9,057 bases of DNA. It comes from Candidatus Bathycorpusculum fermentans. Lineage in GTDB: Archaea > Thermoproteota > Bathyarchaeia > Bathyarchaeales > Bathycorpusculaceae. Where the stretch lies: NCBI GenBank assembly GCA_009787175.1, contig WRGM01000112.1:1-9057 (forward strand). Direction: 5' to 3'. This document shows positions 1 to 6,462 of this stretch, piece by piece (position 1 is the first letter of the stretch; each line of letters opens with the position of its first letter). Under the pieces are notes generated by a model. It was not told the DNA's origin, did not search any database, and was given only the letters and a program-made list of their open reading frames with translations. The translations under genes were made by a program, and so were the position numbers.

Positions 1-111
1 TTTTCAGACAAACACTATTTACACCTAACCATAATCTTGTTTACAAGGTTACCACAAACACCTTAATCTCCCTATCGGTGAAAACTCTCAAAACTATATC
101 TAACCTGTGAG

Positions 112-792
112 CTATCTTTGTATTAAAGTACCAACGTTTTGTCCATTTGCCGCTAAAAGCAGGTTTTCAGGTTTAAACCCGTTAAAAACAATTAATTTTA
201 GACAATTACGCTTTAAAACATCAATAGCAACAGAGTCTATTACTTGATGAATCCCCACTTTATGCTCACTATGCTCAAGCACACAGGTTAAGTCATCAAA
301 AGTCATCTCATCCAATTTTACAGCATCAGAAAATTTACGCGGATCCTTAGTGTAAACACCCTCCTGATCAGTCCCCTTAATCAACAAATCCGCATGCAAA
401 CGCTCAGCTACAAGAGCACCCACAGCATCAGTTGTATGCCCCGGCTTTAAACCACCCATTACAACAATCTTTCCCTGCACAAAACACTCAGCCGCCTCAT
501 CAAGAGTAGTAGCCACTTTACCACATCCTAAATTTCCAAGTTTTTCCATAAATAACTGCGCGTATAATCGTGAAACGGATATAGCTATACGATCCTGAGC
601 ATCTGGTTTGAGATTTAGATTTTTTGCAATGTTTATAAATTCTCGCGCAAGAGTTCCACCTCCTAAAATGACCGCGATTTCATGTCCTTGCAGTCTAATT
701 TGCTCTATTAAATGAGCATATTTATTCATCAAATCTATGTTAACAGGAGAGGCTATAACTGAGCCACCGATTCGGATAACTAGGCGCGTCAA
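112..792 (-). CDS. pyrH: UMP kinase, archaeal type
   Basis: Phosphorylates UMP to UDP with ATP in the cytoplasm, in pyrimidine nucleotide synthesis. The 226-residue protein is one amino-acid-kinase fold, the usual length for archaeal UMP kinases. Visible landmarks: an N-terminal phosphate loop with IRIGGSV (residues 6-12), the GGG of the UMP/phosphate site (44-46) followed by AREF, the VMGGLKPGHTTDAV segment (111-124) typical of this family, and the nucleotide-binding segment EGVYTKDP (144-151). The start is TTG (positions 790-792): in-frame stops lie just upstream, the TTG gives exactly the expected N terminus, and a GTGAT motif sits 5 bases before it. The gene is divergent from the DNA glycosylase and has no same-strand partner in the window. 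Slightly odd: GTDQEG stands where relatives usually have a T-N-V-D-G-like string, and HKVGIHQVID replaces the common AG-x-x-x-V-x-D. The family call is secure. Confidence 0.93.
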   Translation of the reverse strand: MTRLVIRIGGSVIASPVNIDLMNKYAHLIEQIRLQGHEIAVILGGGTLAREFINIAKNLNLKPDAQDRIAISVSRLYAQLFMEKLGNLGCGKVATTLDEAAECFVQGKIVVMGGLKPGHTTDAVGALVAERLHADLLIKGTDQEGVYTKDPRKFSDAVKLDEMTFDDLTCVLEHSEHKVGIHQVIDSVAIDVLKRNCLKLIVFNGFKPENLLLAANGQNVGTLIQR

Positions 793-797
793 TAATT

Positions 798-831
798 ATC
801 ACTCTTATAGGTACAGCATGTTTTTATTAAA
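798..831 (-). promoter_or_regulatory. Promoter and RBS of UMP kinase
   Basis: On the minus strand a TATA-like TTTAATAA (824-831) is centred about 36 bases before the TTG start. This would place transcription start near 803, giving a leader of about 10 bases. GTGAT (798-802), which can pair with the archaeal 16S 3' end, lies 5 bases before the start. The same TTTAATAA octamer occurs at a similar distance before the ABC operon. Assignment is by pattern only. Confidence 0.45.
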
Positions 832-862
832 ATAGTTACTGCCAGTTAGCAAACGTTATTAT

Positions 863-870
863 CTTAAAAA
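863..870 (+). promoter_or_regulatory. Candidate TATA box of the DNA glycosylase gene
   Basis: CTTAAAAA is centred about 35 bases before the TTG start at 902, the same spacing as for other genes here. No Shine-Dalgarno motif is visible before either possible start, so a very short or absent leader is plausible. A second A/T-rich candidate, TATTAAAG (875-882), would fit the alternative ATG at 920 better. Confidence 0.3.
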
Positions 871-901
871 TTGGTATTAAAGCTAATGTGGCAGAAATTC
901 A

Positions 902-1831
902 TTGATTCAGAAAGCAACTATGGTAATTGAGCCTATAGCCCCCTTTGATTTAGCAACAAGTTCACTTGTTTTTATAGATGGAAATAGATGTGTTAGAACT
1001 TATCAAGATGGTTACTTTTCACAGGTTATAGATATTGGCAATAGGCGTGTCTGGGCAAAACTTACCTCAAATGGTTGTATTAATAAACCAAAGTTAATAC
1101 TTGAATTATATACAGAGGGTTCATGTTTTTCAGAGGAAGAAAAACAGCAAGCTATGAAGGTAATTGCTCACATTTTTAGTTTAGATATGCCATTGAAACC
1201 TTTTTATGACAATGTAAAAGGAGATGCTATTATGTCGCAGGTGACTGAGAGATTGTGTGGTTTCAAGTTTCCTACTACGCCTACGGTTTTTGAGTCTCTT
1301 ATAGATGCTATAGTGGAGCAGCAGATTTCTATTAAAGTTGCGCGTAGTATTGAGGAGAGGCTAGCGGTTATGTTTGGGGAGTCTGTGGTTGTGGGTGGTG
1401 AAGAGTTTTTTGCGTTTCCATCAGCTGCGGCTTTGGTGGATGCTGGTGTTGAGGGGGTTAGGCGGGCTGGGTTGAGTTTGCGTAAGGCGGAGTATATTTA
1501 TGGTGTAGCTCAGCTTGTTGTTTCTGGGGGTTTGGATTTGGAGGGGTTAAAGGGTTTTTTAGATAAGTCTGTGGTTACTGTGTTGGATGGTATTCGTGGT
1601 ATAGGTGTTTGGACTGCGGAGCTTACTATGCTTAGGGGTATGCGCCGGTTTGATGTTTTGCCGGCGGATGATTTTGGTTTGAGGCGTGTTATTTCTCGTT
1701 ATTACTGTGTGAGCAGGGTGATTAATGCGTTGGAGGCGAGGCAGATTGCGGATGCGTGGGGTGCGTGGAAGGGGTTGGCTGCGTTTTATTTGATTATTGC
1801 TGAAGGGAAGAATATTGTTTTAGGTTTTTAG
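902..1831 (+). CDS. alkA: DNA-3-methyladenine glycosylase II (AlkA-type, HhH-GPD)
   Basis: Base-excision repair enzyme that removes alkylated purines from DNA by cleaving the N-glycosidic bond. The 309-residue protein has an N-terminal beta-rich AlkA_N-like part (about residues 7-105, beginning IEPIAPFDL) and a C-terminal helix-hairpin-helix glycosylase domain. Signs of the latter are IVEQQISIKVA (137-147), the hairpin LDGIRGIGVWTAELTMLRG (228-246), and PADDFGLRR, in which Asp257 matches the catalytic aspartate of E. coli AlkA. No C-terminal Fe-S cysteine cluster is seen, as expected for AlkA rather than EndoIII/MutY. The start is uncertain: TTG at 902 or ATG at 920 (residue 7), which begins directly at the conserved N terminus; neither has a good RBS. 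The stop codon overlaps that of the convergent ABC permease. The 5' third of the gene is A-rich, whereas from about 1300 codons end almost only in G or T. Confidence 0.9.
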   Translation: MIQKATMVIEPIAPFDLATSSLVFIDGNRCVRTYQDGYFSQVIDIGNRRVWAKLTSNGCINKPKLILELYTEGSCFSEEEKQQAMKVIAHIFSLDMPLKPFYDNVKGDAIMSQVTERLCGFKFPTTPTVFESLIDAIVEQQISIKVARSIEERLAVMFGESVVVGGEEFFAFPSAAALVDAGVEGVRRAGLSLRKAEYIYGVAQLVVSGGLDLEGLKGFLDKSVVTVLDGIRGIGVWTAELTMLRGMRRFDVLPADDFGLRRVISRYYCVSRVINALEARQIADAWGAWKGLAAFYLIIAEGKNIVLGF

Positions 1832-2679
1832 TGTATTAATCGTTTTTTCATAAGGTTAATACTCAATAGGAAAAATATTGCCGCTATAATGATTATCCAT
1901 ATGATGCCTAGTGGGATTAGTGTTTGCGTGTTTAAGCTAAGTAGTGTTTCTGTTGAGCCGGTTAGTGTGCTGCGTGTGAGGTTTACTATATGTGTTAAGG
2001 GTAGTACGGTTAGGGCTATGGCTTGTGCTGTTTGGGGTAGGGAGGAGAGGGGGAAGAATGTTCCGCTTAGAAATAGCATAGGCGTAATAAGTAGGAACAT
2101 AGGGTAGTTGAAGAAGTCTATGTTGGGGGCTATTGCTGTAAAGCACATAGCTATGGCAGAGAACATTAAGCCGCCGAAAAATGCTATTAGGGGTATTAGT
2201 AAAAAGTATGGAGCAGTTATTAATGGTTGAGCTGTAAAGAGACCGGATATTGCTATTACTACGAGGACTAGGGAGCTATTTATTACTCCTCGTGTGGCTC
2301 CCCAAAGTAGTTCACCTGCTACTACTTCTTCAAGGCTAATAGGTGTAGCTACTATAGCGTCAAAAGTTTTCTGGTAGTACATGCGTACAAATGAGCCATA
2401 TGTGCAGTCTAAAAAGGAGCCGTGCATTAAGGAGATAGCTACAAGTGCAGGCGCGATAAAGTTAATGTAGGAAACGCCGTTAATTTCAGGGATAAATCCG
2501 CCTAAGCCAAAGCCAAAAGCGAAAAGATACAATACGGGTTCAAGCATAGAGGGTAAAAAGTTTACGCCTATAGTTTTTCTAAATACATCAGCGTTTCTTT
2601 GCCAGACTTTCCAGACGTTTGAGGAAAGTTTGGGTATGCTAAATTTTGCAGGTGACTTACGAATATTTACCTCAGTCAA
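1828..2679 (-). CDS. ABC-2 type exporter permease, NodJ/DrrB-like
   Basis: Membrane subunit of an ABC-2 family exporter, presumably paired with the ATPase encoded just upstream. The 283-residue protein has an N-terminal cytoplasmic segment (1-38) and about six membrane spans (roughly 39-61, 72-90, 130-148, 153-181, 192-209, 253-275). The string EPVLYLFAFGFGLG (47-60) after the first amphipathic part, and SGTFFPLSSLP (205-215) followed by PLTHIVNLTR (227-236), are characteristic of the NodJ / daunorubicin-resistance permease branch. The start is TTG (2677-2679), overlapping the ATPase stop by 8 bases; the next Met is residue 45, which would remove the first span's entry, so TTG is preferred. 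Last gene of the four-gene operon. The 3' half uses A/C-ending codons strongly, unlike its 5' part. Substrate unknown: drugs, lipids or polysaccharide are all possible in this family. Confidence 0.88.
   Translation of the reverse strand: MTEVNIRKSPAKFSIPKLSSNVWKVWQRNADVFRKTIGVNFLPSMLEPVLYLFAFGFGLGGFIPEINGVSYINFIAPALVAISLMHGSFLDCTYGSFVRMYYQKTFDAIVATPISLEEVVAGELLWGATRGVINSSLVLVVIAISGLFTAQPLITAPYFLLIPLIAFFGGLMFSAIAMCFTAIAPNIDFFNYPMFLLITPMLFLSGTFFPLSSLPQTAQAIALTVLPLTHIVNLTRSTLTGSTETLLSLNTQTLIPLGIIWIIIIAAIFFLLSINLMKKRLIH
1843..1848 (+). terminator. Candidate T-run terminator for alkA
   Basis: Six T residues lie 12 bases beyond the alkA stop codon, which is enough for an intrinsic archaeal terminator. 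They lie inside the 3' coding end of the convergent permease, where they encode its Lys-Lys residues on the other strand. No stem is seen. Confidence 0.35.
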
Positions 2680-3622
2680 CTTCTCTAAGTCCCCTTCCGG
2701 TTAATTTTAGAAATACATCTTCAAGATTTGCCTTACGAATGGTAAAATTTTGTATTCTATGCTCATGCAGAAAACTTTCAAATACACCATAAGGCTTAGG
2801 CGTGAAAACCTGCATAAGCTCACCTACTACTTCAACCCGGGCGTCAGAAAATGTTTCTTTAATAATAGGAATTAAGGCTTCATTATAGTCAAGCTCAAGT
2901 ACCGTCTCGCCTATATACCGCTTAATTAGCTCCTTAGGTTTGCCGTCTTCAATAATTTTACCATGATCAACAATTATAATACGATCACAGAGAATCTCTG
3001 CTTCATCCATATAATGAGTAGTTAGAATAATAGTTACCTGTAGCTTTTTAAGTTGACGAATAGCATCCCAAACAAGATGCCGCACCTGCGGATCAAGCCC
3101 TGTAGTAGGCTCATCAAGCAGCAAAACCTGTGGATTATTCAAAAGCGCACGGGCAAAAATAAGACGCCGCTTCATATCGGTAGATAAAGCCTCAACACTC
3201 ATATCACGCTTCTCTTGCAACTGAAAAAACGCAAGCTGCTCATCAGCCCGCTTCAAAGCATCAACTTTAGAGATACCAAAATAGCGAGCATAAACAACAA
3301 GATTCTCAACAACAGAAAAATCAACATCCAAATTATCCTCCTGCGGAGCTACACCCACAACACACTTAATCTCCCTATCATCAGCCTGAACACTAAAACC
3401 GGCAATAGACAAATTACCAGATGTAGGCGGCAAAAAACAATACATCATACGCACTGTAGTCGTCTTACCCGCACCATTTGGACCAAGAAAACCCACACAC
3501 TCCCCACGATAAACCTCAAAGTCAACACCATCAACAGCTACAAAATCGCCATACCGTTTAGTTAAACCTGTAGCCTTTATTATAACATCACGCGTTTCTT
3601 GAGAGAAAATATTCCACTCCAC
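2672..3622 (-). CDS. ABC exporter ATPase, NodI/DrrA-like
   Basis: Cytoplasmic ATPase that should drive the adjacent NodJ-like permease. The 316-residue protein has Walker A GPNGAGKTT (47-55), Q-loop Gln94 in VGVAPQEDNLDVDFSV (89-104, a NodI/DrrA hallmark), Walker B LLLDEP (167-172) with Glu171, D-loop GLD (175-177) and H-loop His203. A C-terminal extension of about 100 residues (beta-rich, ending LEDVFLKLTGRG) is normal for this branch. Odd feature: the signature motif, normally LSGGM/LSGGQ, reads ALSTDMKRRL (145-154), with both glycines replaced by Thr-Asp; the DNA supports this reading. The start is GTG (3620-3622), bounded by an in-frame TAG six bases upstream (a CTG lies between); no clear RBS is seen. 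It follows the large permease by 23 bases and overlaps the next gene by 8, so all four genes are probably co-transcribed. Confidence 0.92.
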   Translation of the reverse strand: MEWNIFSQETRDVIIKATGLTKRYGDFVAVDGVDFEVYRGECVGFLGPNGAGKTTTVRMMYCFLPPTSGNLSIAGFSVQADDREIKCVVGVAPQEDNLDVDFSVVENLVVYARYFGISKVDALKRADEQLAFFQLQEKRDMSVEALSTDMKRRLIFARALLNNPQVLLLDEPTTGLDPQVRHLVWDAIRQLKKLQVTIILTTHYMDEAEILCDRIIIVDHGKIIEDGKPKELIKRYIGETVLELDYNEALIPIIKETFSDARVEVVGELMQVFTPKPYGVFESFLHEHRIQNFTIRKANLEDVFLKLTGRGLREVD

Positions 3623-3645
3623 AGACAGCTAAATTCAAACGATCA

Positions 3646-5322
3646 TCACACTTCAGCTTTCTTCAAAAAGTCTTTTGCAACATCAAGATTTAATTTATAA
3701 AAAATGCCAGTGATGGCAGAGGCTACTATAGCACTTATAGCAACACAGATAAATGGGTTTATACTTGGGAAAACCATACCAAATTCTCCTAGAAGTATAG
3801 GGAGTATTAAGAGCATAGTTGGCGCTAAAATTGCAAGAGCTGTAAGGGCACAGGCTACCATACTTATTAGCATCCAAGATTGTCGAATCATGCGTGGTTT
3901 GGGAATTTCTATAAAGTCAGCTCCTCTAAAACCAGTATATAATGAAACAGCACCTAAAGCAAAAAGCAAAAACAAAGCCTCCAAGATTGCTACACTTAAC
4001 ATTGTCAGAGTTGGTTTAAATATTATTGCTCCAATGGTTCCTGTGACAACTAATATAATTAATCCGAAGAGCATTGTGAGGAAATATTTGCTTTTCACAA
4101 GGTTTTTAGCGCTTATAGGTGAGGCGTAAATTCTCCATATTGCCTGACCCTCTTGACCTATTATGAAACTGCCAAGCATATAGGACATAAAGGATACTGG
4201 AAGAAGAAAAATCATAGCAAAAGGCATTAGAAAATCTACAGAGGCTGTACCAGCCGCATCTGTTGAGCCAAAGGAGGGCATAAAAGATATAACCATAAAG
4301 ACGATAGGTGTAATAAACACTGGAATTAGCTCTTTACGTCGGGTAAATGCTTTAATGTCTTTGCTAATTATAGCGGCTTCTATAGTTGAAAAACCAAGTT
4401 TACCTAAAATACCGGTTTTTGGGGTGTAAGTGCCGCTTTGAATTTTTATTGCAGGCGGTTCATAGAGACCGAAGCGTTTGTTTAAGAGCACCGCTAAGGC
4501 GTATAGGGCGCTTATGAAGGCTATGGATAAGAGTGTGTACATTAGACCTAATAGTGCGCTTCCTGATATGAAAAAGTTTGACAACGCAAGACCTAACCAG
4601 ATGAATGGGATATAAAATAGGGATCCTTGGATGTTAGTTAATGTTTGAAGGATATCGCCTGCGCTTGTGATGACTGTGAGATATATTACGTAAAATATGA
4701 TAAAGAAGGCGAGTGTACCTATGAAGCGTATCCATATGGCGCTTTTTCCGCCTGATTTATGAACAGCCCCCATAGAGCGTACTTGGAGTACACGTATAAT
4801 TTCTGTAAGAATGCTTGTTAGAAACGCCGCGGCGAACATAGCTATAGAGGTAGCTATAGCTAAAAGAAGCAGACCATTGAAGAGAGAGAACACTAAAATC
4901 GCCGAAGAAGCAAACAAAACGATTCCTAAGGGGATACCAAGTATACTTGCGATAACAGATGCTAAAGTATGTTCCTGCCAAGTTATAGGCAGCCAGTAAG
5001 GAGCTTCAGCTTGCATTTTAACGCCGCTACGCTGCAGCTGGTAAAGCATACCCATAATGGTGCTAGTTATAAGAATAATTGTTGGAAGAGTAACAAATAC
5101 GTATGGTGCATAGCTTTGAATGTCAACACCTATAGCGTCAGGTAAAATGCCAGATAGAAACAGGGCAAAAACGCCTGCTACAACGCCTATTACGACAGCT
5201 AGCAAGTATGGCCAGTAGGCAGAAAAACGGTTTTCTTTATATTTAGAGGGATTAGTACCTCTTAATAGTCGCCCTGATTTTCGTTCAACCTGTATTAGGT
5301 GGTAAACGTTTTTCCAGTTCAT
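3646..5322 (-). CDS. Large polytopic ABC-2-like exporter permease
   Basis: A 558-residue integral membrane protein, judged the membrane subunit of an exporter with the ATPase gene directly upstream. After a basic cytoplasmic N terminus (1-36) there are about 12-13 predicted spans (roughly 37-59, 72-94, 119-144, 147-170, 198-219, 236-253, 257-280, 332-348, 363-389, 411-434, 439-462, 483-511, 519-540). The middle cytoplasmic loop holds SKDIKAFTRRKELIPVF (320-336), resembling the K-D-x-x-x-x-x-R loop that precedes a span in many ABC-2 exporters, so the protein looks like two fused six-span halves. Its ATG overlaps the upstream stop in ATGA, indicating translational coupling. I cannot assign a named family or a substrate. 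The ATPase pairing rests on gene order and overlap; an alternative is a membrane protein of unrelated function sharing the operon. Confidence 0.82.
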   Translation of the reverse strand: MNWKNVYHLIQVERKSGRLLRGTNPSKYKENRFSAYWPYLLAVVIGVVAGVFALFLSGILPDAIGVDIQSYAPYVFVTLPTIILITSTIMGMLYQLQRSGVKMQAEAPYWLPITWQEHTLASVIASILGIPLGIVLFASSAILVFSLFNGLLLLAIATSIAMFAAAFLTSILTEIIRVLQVRSMGAVHKSGGKSAIWIRFIGTLAFFIIFYVIYLTVITSAGDILQTLTNIQGSLFYIPFIWLGLALSNFFISGSALLGLMYTLLSIAFISALYALAVLLNKRFGLYEPPAIKIQSGTYTPKTGILGKLGFSTIEAAIISKDIKAFTRRKELIPVFITPIVFMVISFMPSFGSTDAAGTASVDFLMPFAMIFLLPVSFMSYMLGSFIIGQEGQAIWRIYASPISAKNLVKSKYFLTMLFGLIILVVTGTIGAIIFKPTLTMLSVAILEALFLLFALGAVSLYTGFRGADFIEIPKPRMIRQSWMLISMVACALTALAILAPTMLLILPILLGEFGMVFPSINPFICVAISAIVASAITGIFYKLNLDVAKDFLKKAEV

Positions 5323-6089
5323 TTAACAAGTTCCTCAACAACAGCTTTCAAGTCTTCAGTTCCAGTAAGTTTGAGGAAAATATCTTCAAGACCTGAACCA
5401 GGTAAACTTGCTCTCTGCTGCAACTCTTCCATGTTACCAAGGGCTAAAAGATTACCCTTATACATAATAGCAATCTGACCACTTAACGCCTGAGCAATCT
5501 CTAAAACATGCGTAGTTATAATAGTAGTCACACCCTGAGCCTTTAACCCTGCAAGAATATCTTTGACAATTCTTGCACTCCTAGGATCAAGAGCATTAAG
5601 CGGTTCATCTAAAATCAACAATTTAGGTTTATGCATAAAAGCGGCGATTAGAGAGATTTTCTTTTTCATACCATCTGAGTAACTATTTATCATATCACCC
5701 TCTCGGCCTTCAAGTTGCAAAGCTTTAAGATACTCAGTTATTCTCTGACGTTTCTCATCCGCGGATAAACCGTAAATGTCACCTATAAAGTCAAGATATT
5801 CAAGGCCTGTTAAAAACTCGTAAATACTTGGCGACTCTGGAACATATCCTACAAGGCGTTTTACTTCTACAGGATTCTGTTGAACATCAATGCCTAAAAC
5901 ATTAACAGAGCCAGCAGTTGGTGCAACTAGACTCATTAACATTTTCAAAGTAGTAGACTTTCCCGAACCGTTAGGACCTAGTAAACCAAAAATTTCACCC
6001 TGCCTAATGCTTAAGCTAAGGTCATTTACAGCAACAAGCTCATTATAACATTTAGTGACATTTTTAAGTTCAACAGCTAACTGACTCAT
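5319..6089 (-). CDS. ABC transporter ATPase, EcsA-like
   Basis: Cytoplasmic ATPase for the large permease that follows it. The 256 residues form one ABC domain: Walker A GPNGSGKST (38-46), YVPES (82-86) at the Q-loop, signature YSDGMKKKI (137-145), Walker B LLILDEP (157-163) with Glu162, D-loop ALD (166-168) and H-loop His194. Glu85 stands where the Q-loop usually has Gln; this substitution is common in EcsA-like exporters. The variant signature keeps the essential Ser and second Gly. The C terminus LEDIFLKLTG (235-244) resembles that of the second ATPase of the operon, but the two proteins are otherwise clearly different. The start is ATG (6087-6089), with AGGGGAG ending 8 bases upstream. 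First gene of the operon; stop and next start overlap in ATGA. Confidence 0.92.
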   Translation of the reverse strand: MSQLAVELKNVTKCYNELVAVNDLSLSIRQGEIFGLLGPNGSGKSTTLKMLMSLVAPTAGSVNVLGIDVQQNPVEVKRLVGYVPESPSIYEFLTGLEYLDFIGDIYGLSADEKRQRITEYLKALQLEGREGDMINSYSDGMKKKISLIAAFMHKPKLLILDEPLNALDPRSARIVKDILAGLKAQGVTTIITTHVLEIAQALSGQIAIMYKGNLLALGNMEELQQRASLPGSGLEDIFLKLTGTEDLKAVVEELVK

Positions 6090-6097
6090 GGATAACG

Positions 6098-6133
6098 CTC
6101 CCCTAATTTATAGGACATACTACAGTTATTAAA
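6098..6133 (-). promoter_or_regulatory. Promoter and RBS of the ABC exporter operon
   Basis: The minus strand carries TTTAATAA (6126-6133), centred about 41 bases before the ATG, and AGGGGAG (6098-6104) as ribosome-binding site, 8 bases before it. Predicted transcription start is near 6105. This would drive all four ABC genes, since no later gap exceeds 23 bases. Pattern-based. Confidence 0.4.
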
Positions 6134-6241
6134 TTTAACTGAACATAAGATAAAACAAATACAAAACAAAGCCAGGTTATAGCAACAAAAATAGCGCTAA
6201 ATAGAAAACAAAATAACAACTTTTTCTTGCTGTCAAGTTAT

Positions 6242-6260
6242 TGATAAAAAAATGTTATCA
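6242..6260. repeat. Inverted repeat TGATAA-N7-TTATCA, possible operator
   Basis: Perfect 6-base arms (6242-6247 and 6255-6260) around a mostly-A spacer, lying about 20 bases upstream of the plus-strand TATA box at 6281. This would suit a dimeric regulator of the divergent promoters. No T-run follows, so it is unlikely to be a terminator. Short arms in an AT-rich region could be chance. Confidence 0.3.
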
Positions 6261-6280
6261 TGCTACAGGCTCGATACATG

Positions 6281-6288
6281 TTTAAATA
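6281..6288 (+). promoter_or_regulatory. Candidate TATA box upstream of apgM
   Basis: TTTAAATA closely matches the archaeal TATA consensus. Transcription would start near 6307-6312, leaving about 150 untranslated bases before the GTG at 6463, unusually long for an archaeal metabolic gene. A closer weak candidate, TATTAAAG (6382-6389), would give a leader of about 50 bases. Confidence 0.4.
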
Positions 6289-6306
6289 AAAGTTTGTAGA
6301 TGTCTG

Positions 6307-6325
6307 TTAAAGTTATCAAGTGTCT
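6307..6325 (+). repeat. Imperfect direct repeat, copy 1
   Basis: TTAAAG, two bases, then ATCAAGTG and a CT-containing end (TCT). The unit recurs at 6384-6401 with one base fewer in the middle. It lies at or just after the predicted transcription start, so it would be in the apgM leader RNA or at its start. Confidence 0.45.
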
Positions 6326-6331
6326 AGATAT

Positions 6332-6351
6332 GGCATAAGATAGTTTATGCT
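6332..6351 (+). other. Small hairpin in the apgM leader
   Basis: GCATAA (6333-6338) pairs perfectly with TTATGC (6345-6350) across a 6-base loop, and a G-U closes the base. A flanking GTGTCT (6320-6325) can pair with AGACAC (6364-6369), making a two-part stem around it. It could be a leader structure; no known riboswitch class is recognised. Confidence 0.3.
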
Positions 6352-6383
6352 TAGTTAGAATCAAGACACAGATGCATTTGGTA

Positions 6384-6401
6384 TTAAAGCATCAAGTGCC
6401 T
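6384..6401 (+). repeat. Imperfect direct repeat, copy 2
   Basis: TTAAAG, one base, ATCAAGTG, CCT: matches the unit at 6307-6325. ATCAAGTG itself occurs a third time at 6458-6465, spanning the apgM start codon, and the near-copy ATTAAGTG lies at 6409-6416. Confidence 0.45.
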
Positions 6402-6447
6402 CTATGAGATTAAGTGTAGGTAGACAAAAGAAGTAGCAGTGTAATTT

Positions 6448-6454
6448 GGAGGAG
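6448..6454 (+). promoter_or_regulatory. Strong ribosome-binding site of apgM
   Basis: GGAGGAG lies 8 bases before the GTG at 6463. It fixes that GTG as the start and shows that apgM is translated from a leadered message. Confidence 0.8.
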
Positions 6455-6462
6455 CAAATCAA

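Larger units (their letters stand above)
6090..6462. other. Divergent intergenic region, 373 bases
   Basis: Separates the ABC operon from apgM. It contains the operon promoter at its left edge, an inverted repeat, a TATA-like box far from apgM, a hairpin and short direct repeats (listed separately). The only reading frames with ATG are of 10-12 codons, without ribosome-binding sites, so I see no gene here. The distance from the best plus-strand TATA box to apgM leaves a possible leader of about 150 bases. Confidence 0.6.

Noticed and set aside
3..110. Plus-strand frame open from the left edge to a TGA at 108-110, one base from the UMP kinase stop
   Set aside because: Could be the end of a convergent gene, but 35 residues without recognisable features in an A/C-rich, stop-poor stretch is not enough.
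3215..3565. Plus-strand open frame of 116 codons
   Set aside because: It is antisense to the NodI-like ATPase, which has all conserved motifs; the openness comes from the A/C-rich plus strand, which has few stops.
3570..3645. GTGATGA on the minus strand, like a C box of a C/D sRNA
   Set aside because: No CTGA D box at suitable spacing and no second box pair; it overlaps the ATPase start region.
3704..4129. Plus-strand open frame of 141 codons
   Set aside because: Antisense to membrane-span codons of the large permease, a common source of false frames; no RBS or recognisable domain.
5319..6089. Glu instead of Gln in the Q-loop of the EcsA-like ATPase as a defect
   Set aside because: The substitution is frequent in EcsA-type exporters, so it is not evidence of inactivity.
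6300..6436. Three micro-ORFs in the apgM leader (12, 11 and 10 codons; the last two overlap in ATGA)
   Set aside because: No ribosome-binding sites and low-information products; the first begins before the predicted transcription start.
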